Shown: positions 32,842 to 41,149 of the stretch, piece after piece
Layout of the letters: each line of letters opens with the position of its first letter
Position numbering within the stretch: the first letter of the stretch is position 1
NCBI RefSeq assembly: GCF_900110105.1
Contig: NZ_FOCL01000016.1
Coordinates: 62,001 to 126,000 of the forward strand
Direction of reading: 5' to 3'
DNA length: 64,000 nucleotides
Origin: Mucilaginibacter gossypiicola
Lineage (GTDB): Bacteria; Bacteroidota; Bacteroidia; Sphingobacteriales; Sphingobacteriaceae
Made by a program: the position numbers and the translations under genes
Notes under the pieces: model-generated
Told to the model about the DNA's origin: nothing
The model's input: only the letters and a program-made list of their open reading frames with translations
The model's database searches: none

Positions 32842-33611
32842 TAAACCGGCTTAACTTTAAAATGATCGCCCTCTGTTTCTACCGTTCCAATAGCAAATGA
32901 CTTGGAATGGTAAAACAGGCATTTCCAACCTTCGACGGCGGCTTTTTTACCATATTCTTCTCGCAGCATCATTGCTTTGCGGCCGTCCATATCGTATTTA
33001 GCTATAAATTTTCTTAGCAACTGCTCCGGTTCAGGAAGCTCATCGCCGCCAAAAAATACTTTTTCGCCTTCCATATCAAACCAAAACACCTGGTGTGCGG
33101 GGCAATGACCACCCGAATGTTCATATCTGATGCCTGGTTTAAATTCTCCGTTGCCTTCAATAAAGGTGATCTTAGCGCTGGCCTGTAAAGCTTCAAATAT
33201 TTCAACATGATATGATGAACCCTTGCCGCTCATGCCAAATTCCCATTCCTGTTTATTGATCACATGCTCGGCCTGCGGAAAGCTCGGCACTAATTTGCCG
33301 TTACGCTCAACTACCAAACCGCCCGAATGGTCATAATGCAGGTGCGACATCATTACCAGCGTAACATCATCCGGATCAAAGCCTGCGTTGCGGATGTTTT
33401 GGTGCAGCATCAGCTCATCGCGGGTATCTTTAAAGCCAAGGCCAGTGTCCAATACTATCAAATCGGTTTTTGTTTTGATGAGGAAGGGGTTAACGTGGAT
33501 GAACAACGAAGCCGGACGATCTTTGGGGTTATCAGTTTCCGGGTTGAACGGGATAAATTTCTTGGTTGCATCAACCGAATAAGAGCCTTCACCTAAAGCA
33601 AAAAATTCCAT
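32838..33611 (-). CDS. Metallo-beta-lactamase-fold hydrolase
   Basis: 257 residues; the metal-binding HxHxDH motif is at 90-95 (HLHYDH), the later ligands are in GGHCPAHQ (about 167-174) and FYHSKSF near the C-terminus. It resembles lactonase or glyoxalase-like relatives; no signal peptide, so cytoplasmic. The substrate is not known from the sequence. It shares an 83-nt divergent control region with recJ and converges on the receiver gene. Confidence 0.87.
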   Translation of the reverse strand: MEFFALGEGSYSVDATKKFIPFNPETDNPKDRPASLFIHVNPFLIKTKTDLIVLDTGLGFKDTRDELMLHQNIRNAGFDPDDVTLVMMSHLHYDHSGGLVVERNGKLVPSFPQAEHVINKQEWEFGMSGKGSSYHVEIFEALQASAKITFIEGNGEFKPGIRYEHSGGHCPAHQVFWFDMEGEKVFFGGDELPEPEQLLRKFIAKYDMDGRKAMMLREEYGKKAAVEGWKCLFYHSKSFAIGTVETEGDHFKVKPVY

Positions 33612-33638
33612 AGTAAACGTAGTATCAGATTTTGAATG

Positions 33639-33646
33639 TAACTTTG
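33639..33646 (+). promoter_or_regulatory. Possible -7 box for recJ
   Basis: TAACTTTG within the 83-nt divergent gap; no clear -33 TTTG 19 nt upstream. The leader would be about 43 nt. Confidence 0.4.
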
Positions 33647-33694
33647 GCTCTTTAACAGAGCATAAGTATATTTACTGTTTCAAGCTGCAAAGAT

Positions 33695-35398
33695 ATGAAT
33701 AAACGTTGGGCGCTAAAGGATAATACAAACCATGATGATGTAATAAAATTAGCCGCCGAACTTAATATCGATACCGTTTTAAGTACCATGCTTGTGCAGC
33801 GCGGTATCACCACCTTTGAAGATGCCCGCTATTTTTTCAGGCCCGACTACCGGCACCTGCATGACCCCTTCCTGATGAAGGATATGGAGAAGGCCGTCCT
33901 GCGCATTGAACAGGCTATAGCAGTGGGCGAAAAGATCATGATCTACGGTGATTATGATGTGGATGGCACTACGGCCGTGGCACTAACCTACAGTTTCTTC
34001 AAAAAGCTTTACGATAAAATAGATTATTACATCCCCGACCGCTACAAGGAAGGTTATGGCATTTCGAACCAGGGAATTGATTATGCTGCCGAGCATGGTA
34101 TAACCCTGATCATAGCGCTTGACTGTGGCATTAAATCAATTGATAAAATTGACTATGCTAATGAAAGAAGCATCGATTTTATTATTTGCGATCACCATTT
34201 ACCGGGGGCATCTATTCCGAATGCGGTAGCGGTGCTTGACCCTAAACGCGAAGACTGCGAATATCCATACAAAGAATTGTCCGGCTGCGGTATTGGTTTC
34301 AAGTTGATCCAGGCCTACGCCGAAAAGAATGATATCCCGGTTGAAGAAGTAAATTGCTATCTCGACCTGGTGGTGATCAGCATCTCCTGTGATATTGTAC
34401 ATATTACTGGCGAAAACAGGGTACTGGCACATTTTGGTCTGCAAAAAATAAATACCGACCCCTGTATAGGCGTTAAAGCCCTGATGGAAATAGCAGGTAG
34501 GACCGGGACCTATACTATATCGGATGTAGTGTTTTCGCTTGGTCCGCGCATTAATGCAGCCGGTAGAATAGACGATGCTAAACATGCCGTTGAATTGCTG
34601 ATAGCTACAGATAAAGACGTTGCCAAAGAAAAAAGTGCTATGATCAATGTGCGCAACACCGAACGGAAAGGGCATGATCTTAACATTACCGACGAAGCGC
34701 TTGGCATGATAGAAAATGACGAGGTATTGATTGCCCGTAAATCGACAGTGGTTTTTAATGAAGATTGGCACAAGGGGGTAATTGGTATTGTGGCGTCGCG
34801 CCTTACCGAAAAATATTACCGCCCTACTATCGTGCTTACCCGCTCTAACGGGCATGTTGCCGGTTCAGCACGTTCAGTTCTGGGGTATGATCTGTACGAA
34901 GCTCTTTGTGGCTGTAAAGATCTGCTGATTCAGTTTGGAGGGCACAAATATGCTGCAGGCTTGACCATGGATCCCGAAAACCTCGAAGCCTTTATTGAAA
35001 GGTTTGAAGAAGTGGTAAGTTCTACCATTAAACCAGAACAATTAATTCAGCAAATACAAATTGACGCCGAATTACGTTTAAGCCAGATAGAACCGAAATT
35101 TTTCAGGATTTTGAATCAGTTTGCCCCTTTTGGGCCTGAAAATATGGCGCCTGTTTTCATAAGTAAAAATGTGTATGTTAGTAGTAACGCCGGTTTGGTA
35201 GGAGGATCGCACATTAAAATGAGCGTAATGCAGGAAGATTCGGCAGTATTTGATTGTATAGCCTTTAATCATGGCCAATACTTGGAGCAGTTACAATCGG
35301 GCATGCCGTTCGAGATGTGCTACTCCATAGAAGAAAACGTTTGGCGCGAAAGAAGAACGATTCAGTTAAATGTTAAGGGGATAAGGTTTAGTGATTAG
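33695..35398 (+). CDS. recJ: Single-stranded-DNA-specific exonuclease RecJ
   Basis: 5'-3' ssDNA exonuclease of recombination and mismatch repair. 567 residues, standard length. DHH-family motifs: YGDYDVDGTTAVALTY (about 84-99, motif I with the metal Asp residues), CDHHLPG (about 166-172, motif III), GPRINAAGR (about 283-291, motif IV), and the DHHA1 motif near GGHKYAAGLTM (about 409-419). An OB-fold region follows. The final codons and stop overlap a period-7 word repeat. Confidence 0.95.
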   Translation: MNKRWALKDNTNHDDVIKLAAELNIDTVLSTMLVQRGITTFEDARYFFRPDYRHLHDPFLMKDMEKAVLRIEQAIAVGEKIMIYGDYDVDGTTAVALTYSFFKKLYDKIDYYIPDRYKEGYGISNQGIDYAAEHGITLIIALDCGIKSIDKIDYANERSIDFIICDHHLPGASIPNAVAVLDPKREDCEYPYKELSGCGIGFKLIQAYAEKNDIPVEEVNCYLDLVVISISCDIVHITGENRVLAHFGLQKINTDPCIGVKALMEIAGRTGTYTISDVVFSLGPRINAAGRIDDAKHAVELLIATDKDVAKEKSAMINVRNTERKGHDLNITDEALGMIENDEVLIARKSTVVFNEDWHKGVIGIVASRLTEKYYRPTIVLTRSNGHVAGSARSVLGYDLYEALCGCKDLLIQFGGHKYAAGLTMDPENLEAFIERFEEVVSSTIKPEQLIQQIQIDAELRLSQIEPKFFRILNQFAPFGPENMAPVFISKNVYVSSNAGLVGGSHIKMSVMQEDSAVFDCIAFNHGQYLEQLQSGMPFEMCYSIEENVWRERRTIQLNVKGIRFSD

Positions 35399-35412
35399 AG
35401 ATTAGTTTTTAG
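35388..35412. repeat. Period-7 word repeat across the recJ stop codon (word TTAGAGA)
   Basis: TTAG recurs at 35388, 35395, 35402 and 35409. The first copies lie within the last codons (stop TAG 35396-35398), so part of the C-terminus Phe-Ser-Asp is encoded by the repeat. Confidence 0.65.
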
Positions 35413-35423
35413 CTTTGTTAGGG

Positions 35424-35534
35424 GCGTTGAGGGGGCCGCGTTAGGGATTGTAGTGGAAAGCCCACAGCGCGGGTCGGAATTGAGGGCAGGAAAGGCGAGG
35501 ACTTGGAACGAAAAGCCCGGGCCGCAGGCAACGC
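35424..35534. ncRNA. Structured intergenic motif between recJ and lptB
   Basis: GCGTTG (35424-35429) and CAACGC (35529-35534) close a region containing TAGTGGAAAGCCC and GAACGAAAAGCCCGGGCC. The combination recalls a recurrent intergenic motif I know from many Bacteroidota genomes, but I cannot name it with certainty. It may be a transcribed structure or a repeat. Confidence 0.4.
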
Positions 35535-35589
35535 TCAAATTCCTAAATTTGATAGAAAGATAAATTTGATAATCAATATCTATAATTAC

Positions 35590-35670
35590 ATCATTATAAG
35601 GAACAAAGCGGCCTTAAACTATACTGAGCGGCGCTGCCAATCGGGGATTGCTTCGTGCCTCGCAATGACG
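35590..35670. repeat. REP-like palindrome, subfamily A, degenerate copy 5
   Basis: 81 bp. The right arm GGGATTGCTTCGTGCCTCGCAATGAC is nearly intact across two segments and the loop CTATACTGAGCGG is conserved. The left arm TCATTATAAGGAACAAAGCG has decayed. It lies between recJ and lptB. Confidence 0.75.
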
Positions 35671-35732
35671 GGAAAAAGATATATCATATCAGGGTAATCC
35701 ATGAATCCCATAAATCATGGTTCAGACAAATA

Positions 35733-36473
35733 ATGATACTAAGAGCAGATAATTTAGTTAAAAAATACAAGCAGCGCACCGTTGTTAACGATGTATCGTT
35801 TGATGTGGCGCAGGGCGAAATTGTTGGTTTGCTTGGGCCCAATGGCGCAGGCAAAACTACATCGTTTTATATGATAGTAGGTTTGATAAAACCTAACGAA
35901 GGCACTATCCACCTGGATAATCAGGATATAACCCAGGACCCGATGTACCGTCGCGCACAAAAAGGCATAGGTTACCTGGCGCAGGAAGCATCGGTGTTCA
36001 GGAAGCTTTCGGTTGAGGATAATATCAAGGCTGTACTGGAAATGGGAGATATGTCTAAAGAAAAGCAAAGAGATAAGCTGGAAGAGTTGATCGATGAATT
36101 CAGCTTACATAAGGTAAGGAAAAATAGGGGCGACCTGCTATCGGGTGGTGAACGGCGTCGTACGGAAATTGCCCGTGCTTTAGCTGCAGAACCTAATTTT
36201 ATCCTGCTTGATGAGCCTTTTGCTGGTGTTGACCCGATTGCGGTTGAAGAGATTCAGGCGATGGTGGTTAAGTTACGTACCCGCAATATAGGTATCCTGA
36301 TTACCGACCATAATGTACAGGAAACACTGTCAATAACCGACCGTGCCTACCTGCTTTTTGAAGGTAAAATATTAGAATCGGGCTTCCCCGAGGTATTGGC
36401 TGAGAATGAAATGGTGAGGAAAGTGTATCTTGGGTCGAACTTTGTGCTTAAACGAAAGGTTTTTCCTCAATAA
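35733..36473 (+). CDS. lptB: LPS export ABC transporter ATP-binding protein
   Basis: Cytoplasmic ATPase that powers lipopolysaccharide extraction with LptFG. From MILRADNLVKKY it has 246 residues. Walker A GPNGAGKTT (about 36-44), ABC signature LSGGERRR (about 136-143), Walker B FILLDEP (about 157-163), and the switch His in ITDHNV. The LptB-like feature GYLAQEASVFRKL (Q-loop) is clear. The frame is open upstream to 35655 but that part falls in the REP copy, so the start at 35733 is chosen. The GH3-like gene follows after 7 nt. Confidence 0.93.
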   Translation: MILRADNLVKKYKQRTVVNDVSFDVAQGEIVGLLGPNGAGKTTSFYMIVGLIKPNEGTIHLDNQDITQDPMYRRAQKGIGYLAQEASVFRKLSVEDNIKAVLEMGDMSKEKQRDKLEELIDEFSLHKVRKNRGDLLSGGERRRTEIARALAAEPNFILLDEPFAGVDPIAVEEIQAMVVKLRTRNIGILITDHNVQETLSITDRAYLLFEGKILESGFPEVLAENEMVRKVYLGSNFVLKRKVFPQ

Positions 36474-36480
36474 CAACCCT

Positions 36481-38025
36481 ATGACCCTCTTTAACTCCGT
36501 ATTTACCTGGTTCATGAAAAAGCGTATCCACCAGATAGAGCTTTTTATGAAATACCCGAATGAAGTGCAGGAAGAATGGTTTGAACAACTGGTTTCGGTT
36601 GCCGAAAATACGGAGTGGGGCAAAAAACATCATTATAAAAGTATCGAGAACCTGGGCCAGTTTAAGGAGCGGGTCCCTATACAAAACTACGATACCTTAA
36701 AGCCCTTTATTGAGCGGATGCTCAAGGGCGAAAAAAATGTGTTGTGGCCTTCGGAGATCCGCTGGTTTGCCAAATCATCGGGCACCACCAGCGACAGGAG
36801 CAAGTTTATCCCGGTAAGCGAGGAAGCACTTGAAGAATGCCACTTTAAAGGCGGCAAAGATTTGCTTACCATTTATTTTAATAACCAGCCTAACCCCCGC
36901 ATGTTTACGGGAAAGATCTTAACGCTTGGCGGCAGCCACCAGATCAGTCAGCTAAGTCAGGATACTTCATTCGGTGATCTTTCGGCGGTGATCATGAAAA
37001 ATCTGCCTTACTGGGCCGAGTTTCATCGCACACCGCATTTGGATATCGCTTTACTCGAAAATTTTGAGGAAAAGATAGAAAAGATAGCCCACGCTACCAA
37101 GGATGTGAACGTTACCAGTATCAGTGGTGTACCCACCTGGAACCTGGTGTTGTTTAAACGCATCCTGGAGATAACCGGCAAAAAGAACTTATTGGAAGTT
37201 TGGCCTAACCTGGAAATGTACTTTCATGGCGCGGTAAACTTTACACCTTACCGCGAGCAGTTTAAAAAACTGATTCCGAACGAGGAAATGTACTACCTCG
37301 AAAATTATAATGCATCTGAAGGCTTTTTTGGTATACAGGATACCAAAGAACCCGGCGATATGCTGCTGATGCTGGACTATGGTATTTTTTACGAGTTTTT
37401 ACCACTGGAAAACCTGCACGACGAAAATCCTGCAACGCTAACGCTTGATGAGGTTGAGTTGAATAAAAATTACGCGCTTATTATTTCAACCAACGCCGGT
37501 TTATGGCGGTACATGATAGGGGATACCATTAAGTTTTCATCGCTTTCGCCATTCAGGATCCAGATCACTGGCAGGACAAAACATTTTATTAATGCCTTTG
37601 GCGAGGAGGTGATCATTGATAATGCCGAGCGTGCACTGGAGGAAGCTTGTACGCAAACGGGTGCTGTGATCAGGGAATATACTGCTGCGCCCGTCTATTT
37701 TAACGGCGATGACTGCGGTGCTCATGAATGGATCATTGAGTTTGAAAAGAGACCAGCCGAGTTTGAACGTTTTGTTGACCTGCTGGATGAAACCCTGCGC
37801 CGTATCAATTCAGACTATGACGCCAAACGTTTCAAAGACCTTGCCCTGCGCCGCCCGATAGTTCGTCGCGCGCCTGATGGCACTTTCTTTAACTGGATGC
37901 GGGAAAAGGGAAAGTTGGGAGGTCAGCATAAAGTACCACGCCTGGCAAATGACCGGGAGTATGTTGATGGTATTTTGAAGATGATGGAGCTGGTAGGGGT
38001 TCAGAGGCAGGACTACAAGAATTAA
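36481..38025 (+). CDS. GH3-family (auxin-responsive promoter-like) acyl-adenylating protein
   Basis: 514 residues from MTLFNSVFTWFMKK. Named after plant GH3 amide synthetases, which adenylate a carboxylate and join it to an amino acid; bacterial substrates are not known to me. The adenylate-forming motif KSSGTTSDRSKFIP (about 97-110), YNASEGFFG (about 277-285) and the C-terminal GRTKHFINAFGEEV (about 364-377) are present. It lies 7 nt after lptB, so is probably co-transcribed; an open frame extends to 36430 inside lptB, but the later ATG fits better. REP and palindrome elements follow. Confidence 0.87.
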   Translation: MTLFNSVFTWFMKKRIHQIELFMKYPNEVQEEWFEQLVSVAENTEWGKKHHYKSIENLGQFKERVPIQNYDTLKPFIERMLKGEKNVLWPSEIRWFAKSSGTTSDRSKFIPVSEEALEECHFKGGKDLLTIYFNNQPNPRMFTGKILTLGGSHQISQLSQDTSFGDLSAVIMKNLPYWAEFHRTPHLDIALLENFEEKIEKIAHATKDVNVTSISGVPTWNLVLFKRILEITGKKNLLEVWPNLEMYFHGAVNFTPYREQFKKLIPNEEMYYLENYNASEGFFGIQDTKEPGDMLLMLDYGIFYEFLPLENLHDENPATLTLDEVELNKNYALIISTNAGLWRYMIGDTIKFSSLSPFRIQITGRTKHFINAFGEEVIIDNAERALEEACTQTGAVIREYTAAPVYFNGDDCGAHEWIIEFEKRPAEFERFVDLLDETLRRINSDYDAKRFKDLALRRPIVRRAPDGTFFNWMREKGKLGGQHKVPRLANDREYVDGILKMMELVGVQRQDYKN

Positions 38026-38083
38026 GAAGCAAGAAGAAAGGAATTAAAAAGATACGCCGACGCCTTGGTCTGACGGGGTAGCA

Positions 38084-38210
38084 GGCCGGAAGCCTTGGGA
38101 TAGTTACTACTCGGTTGGAGCTGAGCGCTGGCGAAGAAAAAAATAGAATAAATAAGAAAAGCAGACGCTCGGCTCCAGCCGAGTGTCGACTATCAAGCGG
38201 CCTCCCGGCC
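38084..38210. repeat. Large imperfect palindrome with arms of about 50 bp
   Basis: Left arm from GGCCGG (38084) through ACTCGGTTGGAGCTGAGCG to about 38133; right arm about 38160-38210, whose reverse complement reads GGCCGGGAGGCC...ACTCGGCTGGAGCCGAGCG. The centre is A-rich. Different in sequence from the REP copies, one of which follows at 38248. Confidence 0.7.
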
Positions 38211-38247
38211 GATCGAGCGGGTATATACAATTCAAAAATTAAAATCT

Positions 38248-38376
38248 ATGTCATTGCGAGGAGCAGCCTGGACAGAAGCATTGGGGCGACGTGGCAATCT
38301 CGTCGTCATGCCCGTGAGATATGCAAAGCCGCTAAGCATAGCTACGAGATTGCCGCGCTATCGCTCGCAATGACAT
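38248..38376. repeat. REP-like palindrome, subfamily B, copy 6
   Basis: 129 bp, ATGTCATTGCGAGGAGC to CTCGCAATGACAT with inner GGCAATCTCGT / ACGAGATTGCC. It lies between the convergent GH3-like gene and folP. Confidence 0.87.
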
Positions 38377-38397
38377 GTTTTTATTAAATGTCAGTTG

Positions 38398-39255
38398 TTA
38401 TTGCGCTACACAAGCCTCCCAAATCTTCACTGCCTCCACAGCCTCTTTCACATCATGCGCCCTTAAAATATTCGCCCCTTTCATGAGCGCAATGGTATTC
38501 AAAACAGTAGTACCATTCAAAGCTTCAGCAGCAGTATTGCCCAACAAACCATAGATCATCCTTTTACGGGAGATGCCGGCAAGTATAGGCAAACCCAGCA
38601 GATCAAATTCATTCATACGGTTCATTAACGTATAGCTGTGTTCCGATTTTTTTGCAAATCCAAAGCCAGGGTCAAGGATTACATCATGAACGCCAAGGCG
38701 TTTGAGCTCGCTGTACTTAGCTACAAAATAATCAAACACTTCGCCAAATACATCATCATATTCGGCCAGTTGGTTCATGGTTTGCGGGGTGCCTTTCATA
38801 TGCATCAGGATATAGGGCACATTTAAGCGGGCAACCGTACTAAACATATCAGTATCAAGCATACCACCCGAAATATCGTTGATGATATGTGCGCCGCCTT
38901 TAATAGCAGCTTCGGCAACACCGGCGCGGAAAGTATCTATCGACATAATAGCTTCCGGGAATTGGGCGGCAATGGCTTCAACAACAGGCAATAACCTGTC
39001 CGTTTCTTCCTGTGCCGAAATATCGACAGCTCCGGGGCGCGACGAATATGCGCCGATATCCAGAAATGTTGCACCATTGGCCAGCATTTTTTGTGCCTGA
39101 AGCAGGGCTTCATCAACGCCGGGTTTACGGCTATCAGCAAAAAACGAATCGGGGGTAATATTGATGATGCCCATCACCCCGGGCGATGAAAGATCTAACA
39201 ATCGGCCACCTGCATTGATAGTAACTTTTTTACGGAAAAATGTATCTTTTACCAC
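38398..39255 (-). CDS. folP: Dihydropteroate synthase
   Basis: Joins p-aminobenzoate to 6-hydroxymethyl-dihydropterin pyrophosphate in folate synthesis; target of sulfonamides. From the GTG at 39255 (VVKDTFFRKKVTINAGG) it has 285 residues. Motifs: VMGIINITPDSFF (about 29-41), DIGAYSSRPGA (about 76-86), GFGFAKKSEHSY (about 205-216), GISRKRMI (about 235-242). The frame is open to 39717 but that runs across the opposite-strand DUF1599 gene and lacks similarity; no ATG lies near the conserved start, so GTG is preferred. It is divergent from the DUF1599 gene. Confidence 0.93.
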   Translation of the reverse strand: MVKDTFFRKKVTINAGGRLLDLSSPGVMGIINITPDSFFADSRKPGVDEALLQAQKMLANGATFLDIGAYSSRPGAVDISAQEETDRLLPVVEAIAAQFPEAIMSIDTFRAGVAEAAIKGGAHIINDISGGMLDTDMFSTVARLNVPYILMHMKGTPQTMNQLAEYDDVFGEVFDYFVAKYSELKRLGVHDVILDPGFGFAKKSEHSYTLMNRMNEFDLLGLPILAGISRKRMIYGLLGNTAAEALNGTTVLNTIALMKGANILRAHDVKEAVEAVKIWEACVAQ

Positions 39256-39260
39256 GGTTA

Positions 39261-39360
39261 GTTGGGTGTTGTAAAGTTTGAATGTGGTAAAGTTAATTAA
39301 CTTTGTAAGCACGGGCTTCACAACCCTGCAACATTTAAACTTTACAACATTCAAACACAT
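39261..39360. repeat. Period-8 palindromic word repeat, folP / DUF1599 divergent gap
   Basis: GTT/GTG words at 39268, 39276, 39284 and 39292; complement words CAAC/AAAC at 39321, 39329, 39337, 39345 and 39353, all 8 bp apart. It covers the shared promoter region rather than a 3' end. Confidence 0.8.
39277..39305 (+). promoter_or_regulatory. Possible promoter of the DUF1599 gene
   Basis: TTTG at 39277-39280 and TAACTTTG at 39298-39305 with a 17-nt spacer, slightly short. Both boxes lie inside the period-8 repeat. Confidence 0.45.
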
Positions 39361-39366
39361 CATCTT

Positions 39367-39915
39367 TTGACTAATACAGCAGCAGAATACGAAGGCGTAA
39401 TTAATATATGTAAAGGCCTTTTCATGAAAAAGACCCGCGACTACGGCACCGCATGGCGTATCCTCCGTCCGCAATCCATTACCGATCAGATTTTTATCAA
39501 AGCTCAACGCATCCGTACGCTTGAAGAGAAAAAAATATCCAAAGTGGGTGACGACATCACCGGCGAATACATCGGCATTGTTAACTATTGCGTAATAGCC
39601 ATGATGCAGCTGGAATGCGGCCCGGAAATGTCGACCGAACTTAATCCGGATCATGTAAGCGAAATGTTTGATGCAAAGGTAAACGAGACCAAAGAGTTGA
39701 TGTTTGCCAAAAATCATGATTACGGCGAAGCCTGGCGCGATATGCGGATCAGTTCATTGACCGATCTGATATTGATGAAACTGCTGCGTGTAAAACAGAT
39801 AGAAGATAATCAGGGCCTTACCGAAGCATCAGAAGGCGTGAAAGCCAATTACCAGGATATGCTGAACTATGCCGTTTTTGCGCTGATTAAGCTCAATGTT
39901 CATCATAGTAAATAA
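39367..39915 (+). CDS. DUF1599 protein with duplicated domain
   Basis: 182 residues from a TTG start (MTNTAAEYEG); an internal ATG (39424) is the alternative. Two tandem copies of one unit are visible: KKTRDYGTAWRILRPQSITD (about 21-40) and KNHDYGEAWRDMRISSLTD (about 117-135), each followed by a helix with KxxRxxxLE / KLLRVKQIE. The family is of unknown function; relatives have been linked to nucleotide metabolism or modification. It is first of a possible four-gene unit with the DoxX-like, permease and aroK genes (66-nt gap to the next). Confidence 0.8.
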   Translation: MTNTAAEYEGVINICKGLFMKKTRDYGTAWRILRPQSITDQIFIKAQRIRTLEEKKISKVGDDITGEYIGIVNYCVIAMMQLECGPEMSTELNPDHVSEMFDAKVNETKELMFAKNHDYGEAWRDMRISSLTDLILMKLLRVKQIEDNQGLTEASEGVKANYQDMLNYAVFALIKLNVHHSK

Positions 39916-39939
39916 AACGCTTTATTAATTATAAAACTT

Positions 39940-39983
39940 AAGTCCATCTGCCGGTTGGCGGAGGAGATTTAGAGGGGGCTTAT
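39940..39983 (+). repeat. Recurrent element immediately before a start codon
   Basis: AAGTC...GGAGATTTAGAGGGGGCTTAT, ending on the first bases of the ATG at 39982. It shares AAGTC and most of the last 20 bases with 31876-31912 inside the ABM-protein gene. Confidence 0.6.
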
Positions 39984-41148
39984 GAAAAATACATCATCAA
40001 ACAGTGCCGTTATATGGATTCCCCGCTTATTGGTGGGCTTACTGTTTATATTTTCGGGAGCGATCAAGGCTAATGACCCGCTTGGTTTTTCGTACAAGCT
40101 GGTTGAATATTTTGAGGTTTTTCATATTACCTTTCTTAACGGTCTGGCTCTCACCATGGCTATTGTGCTATGTGCACTTGAAATGCTGCTGGGTTTTGCC
40201 TTGCTTATAGGTGCACGGGCGGTTAAAGTAGCCTGGGGGTTGTTGTTGCTGATTATCTTTTTTGGCTTCTTAACTTTTTATTCGGCATTTTTTAAAGTGG
40301 TGCAAACCTGTGGTTGCTTTGGCGATGCTATTCCTTTAACGCCATGGCAGTCGTTCAGTAAGGATATGGTGCTGCTGGCTTTGGTGCTGATATTGTTTGT
40401 TAAGCGTAATCAGATCACTCCTTTGTTCAACGCAAAGGTTGGCGATAAATGGTTGATCTGTGCTGCCCTTGTTTCGGTAGGCTTTGGCGTATACACCTAT
40501 AACTTTTCGCCGATTATTGATTTTCTGCCGTACAAAATAGGCGCTAACCTGCCCGATGAAATGAAAATTCCGCCGGGTGCCCCGCTTGATGAATTTGAGT
40601 TGACCTATCACCTTAAAAATAAAAAGACAGGCGCCACCAAGGTGATGAATGATAAAGAATATCTTAAATCCAATATCTGGAAAGATGCCGACTGGGAAGT
40701 TGTCGGCGATCCGGAAAATCGCCTGGTGAAAAAAGGATATGAGCCCAAAATCCGTGACCTGGCTATCCAGGATGCGCAACGGAACGATTATACCAAGGAG
40801 TTGCTTTCGAGCCCTTTTTATAGCCTGTTCATTGTCGCTTATGATTTGAGCGAGACGGATAAGGATGCCATCAATCGCTTAAACGCGCTGGCCATTAATC
40901 TTACTGATAATTATAACATCCGTACCATATTGCTTACGTCAAATTCGGCAGCCGACGCAACAGCTTTTGCAAAGGAACATAAATTGATCAGCGAGATCTT
41001 TTATGCTGATGGTGTTCCGCTGAAATCAATGGTGCGTTCTAACCCGGGAGTTTTGCTGATGAAGAATGGCACCGTGGTTAACAAATGGCATTATCATTCG
41101 GTACCTAAGTATGAGGACATCGTAAAACAATATTTGCAGAAACAATAA
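39982..41148 (+). CDS. BT_3928-type DoxX-like membrane protein
   Basis: 388 residues. The N-terminal half is a four-helix DoxX/MauE-like membrane domain (about 10-150) with GAIKANDPLGFSYKLVEYF and the paired-cysteine motif CGCFGD (about 111-116). The C-terminal half is soluble, probably periplasmic, with a thioredoxin-like look (ending KNGTVVNKWHYHSVP). Such proteins are thought to handle redox or oxidised-quinone partners; the role is not established. It overlaps nothing and is 1 nt from the following permease gene. Confidence 0.83.
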   Translation: MKNTSSNSAVIWIPRLLVGLLFIFSGAIKANDPLGFSYKLVEYFEVFHITFLNGLALTMAIVLCALEMLLGFALLIGARAVKVAWGLLLLIIFFGFLTFYSAFFKVVQTCGCFGDAIPLTPWQSFSKDMVLLALVLILFVKRNQITPLFNAKVGDKWLICAALVSVGFGVYTYNFSPIIDFLPYKIGANLPDEMKIPPGAPLDEFELTYHLKNKKTGATKVMNDKEYLKSNIWKDADWEVVGDPENRLVKKGYEPKIRDLAIQDAQRNDYTKELLSSPFYSLFIVAYDLSETDKDAINRLNALAINLTDNYNIRTILLTSNSAADATAFAKEHKLISEIFYADGVPLKSMVRSNPGVLLMKNGTVVNKWHYHSVPKYEDIVKQYLQKQ

Positions 41149-41149
41149 A

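Noticed and set aside
34199..34855. Minus-strand open frame of 218 codons inside recJ
   Set aside because: Lies wholly inside a conserved recJ gene with intact motifs; product is low-quality sequence without features.
39256..39717. N-terminal extension of folP
   Set aside because: Crosses the divergent promoter repeat and the DUF1599 gene and has no similarity to dihydropteroate synthase.
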